Source: DASQGA01 sp963762085
Lineage (GTDB): Bacteria; Actinomycetota; Thermoleophilia; Gaiellales; Gaiellaceae
NCBI GenBank assembly: GCA_963762085.1
Contig: CAVXJD010000007.1
Location: forward strand, 174,475-238,474
DNA: 64,000 bases
Direction: 5' to 3'
A program made the position numbers and the translations under genes. Positions 38,000-46,394 of the stretch are shown piece by piece. Position 1 is the first letter of the stretch. The number at the start of each line of letters is the position of its first letter. Below the pieces are notes generated by a model, which saw nothing but the letters and a program-made list of their open reading frames with translations, did not search any database and was not told the DNA's origin.

Positions 38000-40015
38000 T
38001 TACGAGGCCTCCGTTGAGGCGCTGGACATTCGCTGGGCCGCAATCGCGTCCTCTCGAGCCGCGTCCGTCGAGGCACGCGTGACCCCGGCTGCTGCATAGG
38101 CCGCAGCCTCGTCGAGCGTCTCGTGCTCGAGCAGCGCTTGCGCGAGGGAGTCGAGCTTGTCGCGGTTCTCCCGCAGCAGGGCGACGACCTGCTCGTGCGC
38201 CTCTTCAACGATCCGTCGTACCTCCTCGTCGATGAGCCGCTGTGTGTGCTCCGAGACCTCAGCGGCGCCTGGCAAGAGCGGACCGCGTCCGTCGACCGGG
38301 ATGACCGCGAGCGGTCCCACCTTGTTGCTCATGCCCCAGCGGCCGACCATGTGGCGTGCAATCTCGGTCAACTGCTGGATGTCGGATTCGGCGCCGGTCG
38401 TCGGTTGAGCAAAGACGATCTCCTCGGCACCGCGCCCGCCCAAGGCGACCTTGATCCGGGCCTGCAGCTCCCGCTCCTGGTAGTTGTAGCGGTCGGCATC
38501 CGGCGCGGAGAAGGTCACGCCGAGCGACGCCGCCCGGGGAATGATCGAGATCTTGCGCACCGGGTCGGCGCCGTCGGTGAGCATGCCGACGATCGCATGG
38601 CCCGCCTCGTGGTAGGCCGTCCGGCGTCGGTCTTCCGTGCCGATCATGATCTGCCGCTCCGCCCCGAGCACGATTCGCTCCAGGGCGTCTGTGAAGTCGG
38701 ACTCCTCGACTGCTTCGTGTTCGCGCCGCGCCGCCAGTAGTGCGGCCTCGTTGACCAGGTTGGCCAAATCCGCCCCGACCATCCCCGGAGTGCTGGCGGC
38801 GATACGGTCCAGATCGACGTTCGACGCGAGCGGCACCCCCCGCGTGTGAACCCGGAGGATCTGCTCGCGGCCGGTGCGGTCGGGTGGCTGCACGGCGACA
38901 CGACGGTCGAAGCGGCCGGGGCGAAGCAACGCCTGGTCAAGCACCTCCGGACGGTTGGTCGCGCCGATGACGATCACGCTGGTCGAAGAGTCGAAGCCGT
39001 CCATCTCGGTCAGGATCTGGTTCAGGGTCTGCTCGCGCTCGTCATTCCCACCGCCGAAGCCCGCCACCCCGGCGGTGCGCGAACGACCGATCGCGTCGAG
39101 CTCGTCGATGAAGACGATCGCCGGAGCTGCCTCTTTGGCCTTCGCGAAGAGGTCGCGCACCCGCGAGGCGCCGATGCCGACAATCGCCTCGACGAACTCG
39201 GAGGCAGACAAGGAGAAGAAAGGCACGTTCGCCTCACCGGCCACGGCTCGCGCGAGCAGCGTCTTGCCGGTGCCGGGCGGACCGACGAGCAAAACCCCGC
39301 GCGGGACGCGGCCTCCGAGTCGTTGGTACTTGTCGGAGTGGCGCAGGAAGTCGACCACCTCGAGGAGCTCCGCCTCCGCCTCTTCGACGCCGGCGACGTC
39401 GGCGAAGGTCACCCGGTCGCCGGAGGGCTCGTAGCGGCGGGCTCGCGAGCGGCCGAATGCCCCGAGGGCGCCCTGGGCGCCGCCCGTGCGGCGCAGGAAG
39501 AAGATGAGGAGCCCGACGAGGAGGAGCGTCGGCCCAAATCCGATAAGCAGGGCCTGCCACCAGGGCGGGCCGGTATCGAGCGGCTCGGCATTGACGACCA
39601 CCTCGGTGCTCTCGAGGGAGCGCGCGAGCGAGTCGGTGTCCGCGAAGGCGGGGATCTCGGTCTCGAACTCCTTCGCTGGCTTCGAGCCGCCGTAGCGTTC
39701 GGGGCGTTTGAAGGCTCCCTGGATCGTCGTTCCTTCGGACGTGATCTCGGCGACGTTTCCCTCCCGCACCTGCTCGAGGAAGAAGGGGCTGTAGGGCACG
39801 CTGAGCCGGGGCTCGTTCCCGGTCGCCCGGGTGCCCGCCCAGTAGTTGAGGGCGAGCACCGCAAGGGCGACCCCGATCCACCACCAGCGGATCCGGGTGC
39901 GCCGCGGCTGCGGAGGCGTCGCCGGTGGGCCCGGCGGGGACTGGGACTCGGGCGAGCGCAGCGAGACTGGTGCCCGCGGCTGGTCGTCCCGGTTTGGGCC
40001 TTCTTCCTTTGCCAC
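38000..40015 (-). CDS. ftsH: ATP-dependent zinc metalloprotease FtsH
   Basis: A 671-residue membrane AAA protease that degrades misassembled membrane and some soluble proteins. There is a Pro-rich cytoplasmic lead, two membrane helices (about 45-62 and 160-180) enclosing a periplasmic domain, Walker A GPPGTGKTLLARAVAGEA (about 245), Walker B IVFIDELDAIGRSR, the second region of homology (ATNRPEVLDQALLRPGRFDR), and the zinc site AYHEAGHAIVGML (about 460) with a downstream Asp ligand in TGAESDIQQ. Intact. It is convergent with the flavin oxidoreductase and lies just beyond the second tRNA-Sec fragment. Confidence 0.96.
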   Translation of the reverse strand: MAKEEGPNRDDQPRAPVSLRSPESQSPPGPPATPPQPRRTRIRWWWIGVALAVLALNYWAGTRATGNEPRLSVPYSPFFLEQVREGNVAEITSEGTTIQGAFKRPERYGGSKPAKEFETEIPAFADTDSLARSLESTEVVVNAEPLDTGPPWWQALLIGFGPTLLLVGLLIFFLRRTGGAQGALGAFGRSRARRYEPSGDRVTFADVAGVEEAEAELLEVVDFLRHSDKYQRLGGRVPRGVLLVGPPGTGKTLLARAVAGEANVPFFSLSASEFVEAIVGIGASRVRDLFAKAKEAAPAIVFIDELDAIGRSRTAGVAGFGGGNDEREQTLNQILTEMDGFDSSTSVIVIGATNRPEVLDQALLRPGRFDRRVAVQPPDRTGREQILRVHTRGVPLASNVDLDRIAASTPGMVGADLANLVNEAALLAARREHEAVEESDFTDALERIVLGAERQIMIGTEDRRRTAYHEAGHAIVGMLTDGADPVRKISIIPRAASLGVTFSAPDADRYNYQERELQARIKVALGGRGAEEIVFAQPTTGAESDIQQLTEIARHMVGRWGMSNKVGPLAVIPVDGRGPLLPGAAEVSEHTQRLIDEEVRRIVEEAHEQVVALLRENRDKLDSLAQALLEHETLDEAAAYAAAGVTRASTDAAREDAIAAQRMSSASTEAS

Positions 40016-40196
40016 CTCGTCTCCCTCGCAGGCTACCTTTGCCGCGCAAGATTAGGCCGTCGCCGGGCGTGCCCCGCCGGCGAAGTGACCGGGCCCGTTG
40101 ACGCGCCACCATGCACGGTGGGAAGATCGGAAGCAGTTCGTGCGTCGTGTCACAGAAGGCACCACGCGTGGTGGGCCATTGAGCGGAAGGAGGCGT

Positions 40197-41093
40197 ATGG
40201 ATTACGCCACAGGAACCGCCAGGCTGGTCGAGCCTGGAAACCTCGCGGGTCGTGGAGTCGCAGCCGTGCTCGATCGAAGCGAGATCGAGGATGCACTGCG
40301 TTCCAAAGAGTCGACCGAGCTGATCCTCGACGTCGCCAGGCAGGGCGATGTCGAGGCACACACGCTCGGTGTCCGCTGGGATCCGCCGGATCTCGAGGAG
40401 GTGCTCCGCACGACCGAGGGCGAGCGAATCGCGATCGCGTTCGACCGGGAGGAGCTCCTGGACGCACTCGCCGACCACGACGTCGAGGGGCACGGCTTGC
40501 GACAGAAGGCGCTCGTGCTGAGCGTCGCGGCTGCCACCGCGACGGCCGCAGTGGGTAGCGCGCAAGCGATGGTCGCAGGTGGAGGGAGCTCGAGCTCCAG
40601 CCAGCCGCCCGCCGCTGTCGGCGGTGCTGTCGCCGCTTCCGGGGATCAATCTCCGGCGGAGGTGACCGGCGCTGCCGTCTCGACGGCCGATCAGCCGATC
40701 GGTGGTGCAGTCGCCGCGTCGGGAGATCAGTCCCCGGCGGAGACGATCGGCGCTGCCGTCTCGACGGCCGATCAGCCGATCGGTGGTGCAGTCGCCGCGT
40801 CGGGAGATCAGTCCCCGGCGGAGACGATCGGCGCTGCCGTCTCGACGGCCGATCAGCCGATCGGTGGTGCAGTCGCCGCGTCGGGAGATCAGTCGCCCGC
40901 AGTGGTGATCGGCGGGGCTGGACCGGCAGCCGTCGTGCCCGCCTCGGACCAGGCCCCAGCGTTCGCCGCCGTGCCGGACGACGGACTCTCGGGTGCCGAG
41001 GTCGCCGGTCTCGCCGGGCTCGGTGGGATCGCGATCACGGCCGCCGCCTTCGCCGCAGCCAGTCAGCGGCGCCGGCGGGTCGAACCGGCCTAG
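40197..41093 (+). CDS. Repeat-rich protein with two membrane segments, function unknown
   Basis: A 298-residue protein. Residues 1-95 form a compact alpha/beta region with Asp/Glu-rich strands (DRSEIEDALRSKESTELILD and ERIAIAFDREELLDALADHD). A hydrophobic segment follows (ALVLSVAAATATAAVGSAQA, about 103-122). Then a region built from a 27-residue unit (AVAASGDQSPAETIGAAVST plus ADQPIGG) runs about 3.5 times, and a second hydrophobic segment ends the protein (about 263-285) with an RRRR tail. A GGAAGGAGG site precedes the ATG, and a strong terminator follows. No family is recognised. Confidence 0.7.
   Translation: MDYATGTARLVEPGNLAGRGVAAVLDRSEIEDALRSKESTELILDVARQGDVEAHTLGVRWDPPDLEEVLRTTEGERIAIAFDREELLDALADHDVEGHGLRQKALVLSVAAATATAAVGSAQAMVAGGGSSSSSQPPAAVGGAVAASGDQSPAEVTGAAVSTADQPIGGAVAASGDQSPAETIGAAVSTADQPIGGAVAASGDQSPAETIGAAVSTADQPIGGAVAASGDQSPAVVIGGAGPAAVVPASDQAPAFAAVPDDGLSGAEVAGLAGLGGIAITAAAFAAASQRRRRVEPA
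40620..40900 (+). repeat. 81 bp tandem repeat, about 3.5 copies, in frame
   Basis: Unit starts are at 40620 (diverged), 40701, 40782 and 40863 (partial). The copies at 40701 and 40782 are identical, so recent duplication or gene-conversion is likely. Each unit encodes 27 residues with GDQSP and ADQP. Confidence 0.9.
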
Positions 41094-41103
41094 AGGGACA
41101 CGG

Positions 41104-41140
41104 AGAGAGCGGGGGCCGAACCGCCTGGCCCCCGCTCTCT
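41104..41140 (+). terminator. Terminator after 40197-41093
   Basis: A 14 bp perfect stem (AGAGAGCGGGGGCC and complement) with a 9-base loop. The 3' side continues GTTCG, so the T-run is weak, but the stem is strong. Confidence 0.75.
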
Positions 41141-41361
41141 GTTCGCCGCGTTCTGAGGCTTGTTACCCCTGCGCGACTCGTCTGATCGTCAAGGGAGTAG
41201 ACTCCCGCGCGTTCCGCCTCTGAGCGGGCTGCCCTGACCCCGTACTACGCGAGCCCCGGCCTGCGGCCGAGTCTGCGATGCCCTCCTCGTCGGGTAGCGC
41301 GAATGGCGCGTGACGGCTGCTCTTGGCAGCCCGCTAGCGGCGGCGCACGCCTACAACAGGG
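41141..41361. other. Intergenic region, no gene seen
   Basis: No ORF or RNA gene is supportable. A small palindrome GGGAGT-AG-ACTCCC lies at 41193-41206. The rest is unremarkable. Confidence 0.4.
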
Positions 41362-41411
41362 CACAAGAAAGAACCGCCACGAGAAGCAACTTGCTTCGTC
41401 GCGGCGGTTCT
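41362..41411 (-). terminator. Rho-independent terminator of the 58-residue peptide gene
   Basis: On the minus strand AGAACCGCC pairs with GGCGGTTCT around an inner GAAGC/GCTTC hairpin. It is followed by TTTCTTGTG. It stands 26 bp after the stop of the small ORF, with the T-run on the matching strand. Confidence 0.8.
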
Positions 41412-41436
41412 AAGGCGCCACAAAGAACGGCGAGAC

Positions 41437-41613
41437 TTACTCGCTTCCGTGTGTCTTCAGGTTCGGCTCGCCCGGATCGTCAGGCGATGGAAGCGACTTA
41501 CCGTTGGCAGGGCCTTGCGAGTCGTTGATACCACCCTGCATTACTTCCTCGACGTCACCGACATGTCGCAGCTCCATCGGCTCCCAGGTGTTTACTGTCC
41601 CGTTGGGGGTCAT
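41437..41613 (-). CDS. Orphan 58-residue precursor-like peptide with lasso-type RiPP leader
   Basis: A short gene with an ideal ribosome site (AAGGAGGTGA 5 nt before the ATG) and a dedicated terminator. The N-terminal half contains WEPMELRHVGDVEEVMQGG, close to the leader pattern of lasso-peptide precursors (P..L-xxx-G-x-[VF]-xxx-[TM]-x-G, here L15, G19, V21, M25, G27). The C-terminal half (about residues 28-58) is polar and Pro/Gly/Asp-rich, with PSPDDPGEP and no Cys. If the core starts at Gly27 or Gly28, no Asp/Glu stands at core positions 7-9, so a classic lasso ring cannot form. No cyclase, protease or RRE gene is nearby. It may be an orphan precursor or a non-RiPP peptide sharing the leader. 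TTGCGC and TAGACT around 41735-41705 (minus strand) could be the promoter. Confidence 0.65.
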   Translation of the reverse strand: MTPNGTVNTWEPMELRHVGDVEEVMQGGINDSQGPANGKSLPSPDDPGEPNLKTHGSE

Positions 41614-41754
41614 TTGGTCACCTCCTTCTCCCTCCGCGTCTCACACCTACTGTCGCGTCCCCGGGCGAGACAACATTTCTCCAGGGGCCACGCCCTCGGA
41701 GTCTAAGACTAGATCGCCTCGACGCGCAATGCCCGATTGGCTAGGAATTACGTC

Positions 41755-42312
41755 GTGAGCCTGACCCAGTACTACACGGCGACCAGTCTCGATGGCTACA
41801 TCGCCGACCCCGACAACTCACTGGACTGGTTGTTCACCCGCAAGCAAGAGGCCGACGGGCCGCTGAACTACGGAGAGTTCATCGCGAACGTCGGTGCGAT
41901 GGCGATGGGGTCGACGACGTATGAATGGATCCTCGATCACGAGTTCTCGGACAAGGACCCGGCGGAGTGGAAGTGGCCGTACGACATCCCGTGCTGGGTC
42001 TTCACCCACCGCCAACTGCCCGTCGTCCCCGACGCGGCAATCGAATTCACCAGCGCTGAGGTCGCAGCCGTCCACAAGGAGATGGTCGACGCCGCCGGTG
42101 ACCGAAACGTCTGGATCGTCGGCGGCGGAGACCTGGTCGGCCAGTTCGCCGACGCGGGGCTGCTGGACGAGGTCATCGTGGCGATTGCGCCCGTCACGCT
42201 GGGAGGGGGCGCGCCGCTCCTGCCCCGCCGGATCGAACTGCAGCTGGACGAGCTCGGACGGAACGGCGATCTCTCCTGCGCCAAGTTCTCGGTCGTGCGC
42301 ACACCCGCCTGA
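41755..42312 (+). CDS. RibD C-terminal / dihydrofolate-reductase-like protein
   Basis: A 185-residue stand-alone reductase of the RibD_C/YwjB group. YYTATSLDGYIADPDNSLDWL is the typical start, MGSTTYEWIL near 50 and WIVGGGDLVGQFADAGLLDEV near 120 bind NADPH, and APVTLGGGAPLLP is conserved. The substrate is usually unknown in this group. The start could be TTG 41737, but GTG 41755 better matches family starts. It is divergent from the peptide gene. Confidence 0.85.
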   Translation: MSLTQYYTATSLDGYIADPDNSLDWLFTRKQEADGPLNYGEFIANVGAMAMGSTTYEWILDHEFSDKDPAEWKWPYDIPCWVFTHRQLPVVPDAAIEFTSAEVAAVHKEMVDAAGDRNVWIVGGGDLVGQFADAGLLDEVIVAIAPVTLGGGAPLLPRRIELQLDELGRNGDLSCAKFSVVRTPA

Positions 42313-42328
42313 CTAAGTGTCCCCGGGC

Positions 42329-42358
42329 TTGTAACGCACGGCACACAAGCGTTAGGTT
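42329..42358 (+). promoter_or_regulatory. Promoter for leaderless subtilase gene
   Basis: TTGTAA and TAGGTT are 18 bp apart; GTG 42365 follows the -10 by 6 nt. Confidence 0.6.
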
Positions 42359-42364
42359 CGGCCT

Positions 42365-45300
42365 GTGCAACCCCGGGTGCTCGTTGCGTCCATCGCTACG
42401 TGGCTCTGCCTAGCCGCCGTCGGGAGCGCGGCGGAGGTGCATGCCGAAGTAGCGAGCGCGCTCAAGCCCGCACGCGTGACGTCGAACGCTGTTCCCGGGG
42501 AGCTCATCGTCGCATTCGAGCGCCGCGTTTCGGCGCGCGACCGGTCGCGGGCTCTCGCGCGGGTAGGCGCTGTCGCGAAGAAACAGTTCCGGCACATCGA
42601 TGCCGTGCTCGCCTCCGTGCCCGCCGGCGAGCGCGCTCACGCGATCCAGGCCCTGCGGCGCGACGGACGCGTCCGTTACGCGGAGCCAAATTTCCTCCTC
42701 CGGGCGAGCGCTCACTCGGGCACCCCTGACGATCCGGCGTTTCACGAGCTGTGGGGGCTCGAGAACTTCGGCCAGACGGTGAACGGAATCCCAGGCACAG
42801 CGGACGCGGACATCGATGCGACCGAGGCCTGGGAGGTGACAACCGGCGATCCCGGAGTCGTCGTGGCGGTGATCGACACGGGCATCGATTACAGCCATCC
42901 CGATCTGGCCGCGAGCATCTGGCTCAATCCCGGTGAGACGTGCGCGGGCTGCCGCACGGACCGGGTGGACAACGACGGCAACGGATTCGTCGACGACGTC
43001 CGCGGCTGGGATTTTGCCAACGAGGACGCCGACCCGTTCGACGACCACGGGCACGGCACCCACGTGGCAGGGACGATCGGCGCGAGGGGAAACAATGGCA
43101 TCGGGGTCGCCGGCGTCAACTGGGCGGTCAGGCTGATGCCGCTCAAGTTCCTGGGCGCAGACGGCAGTGGGACCTCGGCGGATGCGATCCGCGCCCTTCT
43201 CTACGCCGTGGACGAGGGCGCCGTCGTCTCGAACAACTCCTACGGGGGCGACGGCTTCTCACAAGCGTTCGCCGACGCCATCGCCTACGCGGACGCACAT
43301 GGCTCCCTCTTCGTTGCGGCAGCCGGGAACAGCTTGTCCAACAACGACGTGACACCGACGTACCCGGCCTCATTTGACTTCCCGAACGTGATCACGGTCG
43401 CGGCCACAGACGGCGCCGACCGGAAGGCGTGGTTCTCGAATTACGGTCGGCAGTCGGTCGAGCTGGGCGCTCCGGGGGACAACATCTACTCCACCATTCC
43501 AGGAAGCCGCTACGACTACCTCAGTGGAACGTCCATGGCCTCGCCGCACGTCGCGGGGGCAGCGGCGCTCGCGAAGGCCGCCTTCCCGGCCGCGTCGGAC
43601 GTCGGCATCAAAGCGCTCCTCCTCCGGACGGTTGACGCAAATGCTTCTCTGGACCAGCAGACCGCAACGGGCGGCCGGCTCAACGTCAACTCGGCGGTCC
43701 GCTGCAGCGGCACACCTCAGGTCTGGCTCGAGTCCCCAGCGGCCGGCTTCGTCGCGGCGCTCGGCCAGCCCGTCACGGTGACCGCGATCGCCGCCGTGTG
43801 CGGCAACCCGAGCGGCATTGCCGTGACCGCGACCGGAAACGGCGAGCCGATCACGCTCACACAGCGTGCTGACGGCCTTTACACCGGTCAGTACACGCCG
43901 AACAGCGAGGGACCACTCTCGATCAGCGTCAGGGGCGGCGCCGGCGCGTCGTCGGACGTGCGAACGGCGACGGGGACGGTCCCCAGGTCGATCTCCGCCG
44001 GAGGCGCTCCCGTAACGGTGACGACGACGACGTCCGGCGAGGACGCCCTCCTCGCATTCCCCGGCACCGCCGGCCAGCGTGTGAGCCTGAAGCTCTCCGC
44101 CGTCAGCATCGGCACGAACGCCTGCTGCAGCGCGAAAGTCTCGATCCTCAGGCCGGACGGCTCCGCGCTCGCCACTCCGACCTACTTCGGCACGAGCGGC
44201 GGCTTCGTCGATACAAGGACGCTGCCCACGGCCGGGTCGTACCGGATCCTCATCGATCCACAGGGAACCGCGACCGGAAGCGTCACGCTGACGCTCTACG
44301 ACGTACCGGCCGACGCGAACGCCGCCATCACCGCCGGTGGCGGCGCCGTAACGCTCTCGACGACGACTCCGGGGCAAAACGTGCAGGCGACGTTCACGGG
44401 CGTCGCGGGCCAGCGCGTGAGCCTGCGCCTGGCCGACGTCACGATGGGCCCGTCGACGTGCTGCGGGGGCAAGGTGTCGATCACCGCACCCGGCGGGTCG
44501 ACGTTCGCGATGCCGGCCTACTTCGGGACGAGCGGCGGCTTCGTCGATGCAAAAACGCTTGCGGTGAGCGGCACGTACACGATTCTCGTCGACCCGCAGG
44601 CGACCGCGACCGGGAGCGCGACGCTCACTCTCTACGACGTCCCGGCGGATACGAGCGCGAGCACCTCGCCCGGGAGCTCCGGCTCGAGTGTCACGACGAC
44701 CGTGCCCGGACAGAACGCGCGGGTCATGTTCGCGGGAGGAGCGGGCCAGCGTGTAAGCGTCAAAGTCTCGGGCATGACCCTGAGCGCCGCCTACGTCTCG
44801 GTCCTCAATCCCGGCGGATCGACACTGGCCCCAGCGATCTACGTCGGCACAAGCGGAGGCTTCGTCGACACCCGGAGCCTGCCGAGCACGGGCACGTACA
44901 CCATCGTCGTCGACCCGCAGGGCATGGCAACCGGAAGCGCGACGGTGACCGTGTACGACGTGCCGCCAGACCCGGTCGCGGCGGGCTCGCCCGGCGGGCC
45001 TGGCATCGGCGTCACAACCACAGTTCCTGGTCAAAACGCGAAGGTGACCTTCACCGGCACGGCAGGCCGGCGCCTCAGCATCCGGCTCACATCCGTCAGC
45101 ATGAGCAGCGCACAGGTCTCGCTCGTCAGGCCGGACGGGTCGACCCTCGGTGCAACGGCCTACGTCGGGACAGCCGGCGGCTTCCTGGACGCGACAGCGC
45201 TGCCGGCGAGCGGCACTTACTCGGTCCTCGTCGACCCGCAGGGCACCGCGACAGGGAGCATGACGCTGGCGCTCTACGACGTGCCCACTGATGCGAGCGC

Positions 45301-45598
45301 GACCGCATCGACCGGCGGGCCCGCGGTGACCGTTGCCACGACCGTGCCTGGCCAGAACGCCGGCGTCAGTTTCGGTGGCAGCGGCGGCCAGACGGTCACC
45401 GTTTCTGTGACCGGGGTGACGGTGGCGCTGACGACATTCTCCGTGCTCCGACCCGACGGCTCGACGCTCGTGGCCCCGAGCTACATGACCTCGAGCGGGA
45501 AGACGATCTCGATCCAGCTGCCCGGACCGGGTACGTACGTCGTCGTCCTCAATCCGTACGCGGCCTACACGGGAAGCTTCACCGCGCGCGTCACCTGA
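42365..45598 (+). CDS. Secreted subtilisin-like serine protease (S8) with five C-terminal repeats
   Basis: A 1077-residue extracellular protease. It has a signal peptide (1-28), an inhibitor I9-like propeptide (VPGELIVAFERRV to YAEPNFLL, about 42-115), and an S8 catalytic domain with Asp171 (AVIDTGIDYSHPDL), His230 (HGHGTHVAGT) and Ser390 (SGTSMASPHVAGA). After a short linker domain come five tandem beta-rich modules of about 100-107 residues (about 545-1077), each ending in a YDVP[AP]D-like strand after PQGTATGS. The first two modules carry an adjacent Cys pair (NACCSAK, STCCGGK); the later three do not. The modules may bind the cell surface or substrate. Confidence 0.93.
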   Translation: MQPRVLVASIATWLCLAAVGSAAEVHAEVASALKPARVTSNAVPGELIVAFERRVSARDRSRALARVGAVAKKQFRHIDAVLASVPAGERAHAIQALRRDGRVRYAEPNFLLRASAHSGTPDDPAFHELWGLENFGQTVNGIPGTADADIDATEAWEVTTGDPGVVVAVIDTGIDYSHPDLAASIWLNPGETCAGCRTDRVDNDGNGFVDDVRGWDFANEDADPFDDHGHGTHVAGTIGARGNNGIGVAGVNWAVRLMPLKFLGADGSGTSADAIRALLYAVDEGAVVSNNSYGGDGFSQAFADAIAYADAHGSLFVAAAGNSLSNNDVTPTYPASFDFPNVITVAATDGADRKAWFSNYGRQSVELGAPGDNIYSTIPGSRYDYLSGTSMASPHVAGAAALAKAAFPAASDVGIKALLLRTVDANASLDQQTATGGRLNVNSAVRCSGTPQVWLESPAAGFVAALGQPVTVTAIAAVCGNPSGIAVTATGNGEPITLTQRADGLYTGQYTPNSEGPLSISVRGGAGASSDVRTATGTVPRSISAGGAPVTVTTTTSGEDALLAFPGTAGQRVSLKLSAVSIGTNACCSAKVSILRPDGSALATPTYFGTSGGFVDTRTLPTAGSYRILIDPQGTATGSVTLTLYDVPADANAAITAGGGAVTLSTTTPGQNVQATFTGVAGQRVSLRLADVTMGPSTCCGGKVSITAPGGSTFAMPAYFGTSGGFVDAKTLAVSGTYTILVDPQATATGSATLTLYDVPADTSASTSPGSSGSSVTTTVPGQNARVMFAGGAGQRVSVKVSGMTLSAAYVSVLNPGGSTLAPAIYVGTSGGFVDTRSLPSTGTYTIVVDPQGMATGSATVTVYDVPPDPVAAGSPGGPGIGVTTTVPGQNAKVTFTGTAGRRLSIRLTSVSMSSAQVSLVRPDGSTLGATAYVGTAGGFLDATALPASGTYSVLVDPQGTATGSMTLALYDVPTDASATASTGGPAVTVATTVPGQNAGVSFGGSGGQTVTVSVTGVTVALTTFSVLRPDGSTLVAPSYMTSSGKTISIQLPGPGTYVVVLNPYAAYTGSFTARVT

Positions 45599-45641
45599 GC
45601 CGTCCCGGCCTCCTGACAAGGGCCGGAGTCGCGAAGGATTC

Positions 45642-46394
45642 TTGCCAAGTGACTTCGAGGCAATGTACGCTCCTGTCCGCTTGTCGGACAAGCTGACACT
45701 TGGCCCCATCGAGCGCCGCAAGACGTACGACCTGGTGGCGGAAAGGCTGACGAACGAGATCATTTCTCGCCGTCTCAGCCCGGGAGACGTCCTTCCCACC
45801 GAGCGCGAGCTGGTCGAGTCGTACGGGGTCGGACGGTCTTCCGTCCGCGAGGCGCTCCGGATCCTCGAATCGCGTGGCCTCATCGAGAGCGCCAACGGCA
45901 ACTTCACCGTGGGCGCGCTTCGCAACCCCCTCGACCATTCGCTCGACTTCCTTCTGGCCTCGGAGGAGGCGGACTACCGTGAGCTGTTCGAGGTGAGGCG
46001 CATCCTCGAAGGCGAAGCTGCTGCCCTGGCCGCTTCGCGCCGCCTGGATGCCGAGATCGACCGGATGGGCGCCGAGGTGGCGGCCATGGAGGCAGGCCTC
46101 GGCTCCGAGGAGGAGTTCATCACCGCCGACCTTCGCTTCCATCTCACGGTGGCGGAGGCGAGCAGGAATCGCCTCATCGCACACCTGATGCATGCCATCC
46201 GTTCCCTCTTGCAGCGCTCGCTCTCTTCCAGCTACCACATCGAAGGGAGCCCCGAGCGTGCAGTCGAGATGCACCTCCTCATCCTCGAGGCGATCGCCGC
46301 CCACCAGCCCGAGGAAGCCCGCCAGCTGATGCAGGAGCATGTCTCGCGCGTCGAGCGCGACACCACCCAGGGCGCCAGGAAGGCTCGCACATGA
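45642..46394 (+). CDS. FadR/GntR-family transcriptional regulator (FCD domain)
   Basis: A 250-residue regulator. The N-terminal winged helix-turn-helix is TYDLVAERLTNEIISRRLSP to VREALRILESRGLIES (about 28-90). The C-terminal FCD ligand domain has the metal/ligand pattern VRRILEGEAAALA, LRFHLTVAEASRN (His), and MHLLILEAIAAHQPEEAR (His). Such regulators respond to organic acids. TTG 45642 follows GAAGGA by 5 nt; ATG 45663 is the alternative. Its stop overlaps the next gene by ATGA, and it heads the catabolic operon it probably controls. Confidence 0.9.
   Translation: MPSDFEAMYAPVRLSDKLTLGPIERRKTYDLVAERLTNEIISRRLSPGDVLPTERELVESYGVGRSSVREALRILESRGLIESANGNFTVGALRNPLDHSLDFLLASEEADYRELFEVRRILEGEAAALAASRRLDAEIDRMGAEVAAMEAGLGSEEEFITADLRFHLTVAEASRNRLIAHLMHAIRSLLQRSLSSSYHIEGSPERAVEMHLLILEAIAAHQPEEARQLMQEHVSRVERDTTQGARKART

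Noticed and set aside
40098..40196. N-terminal extension of the repeat protein
   Set aside because: Low-quality Arg/Gly-rich sequence without a ribosome site; GGAAGGAGG precedes ATG 40197.
41437..41613. Classic lasso peptide
   Set aside because: No Asp or Glu at core position 7-9 from either possible Gly1, and no B or C proteins nearby. Kept only as lasso-leader-like.
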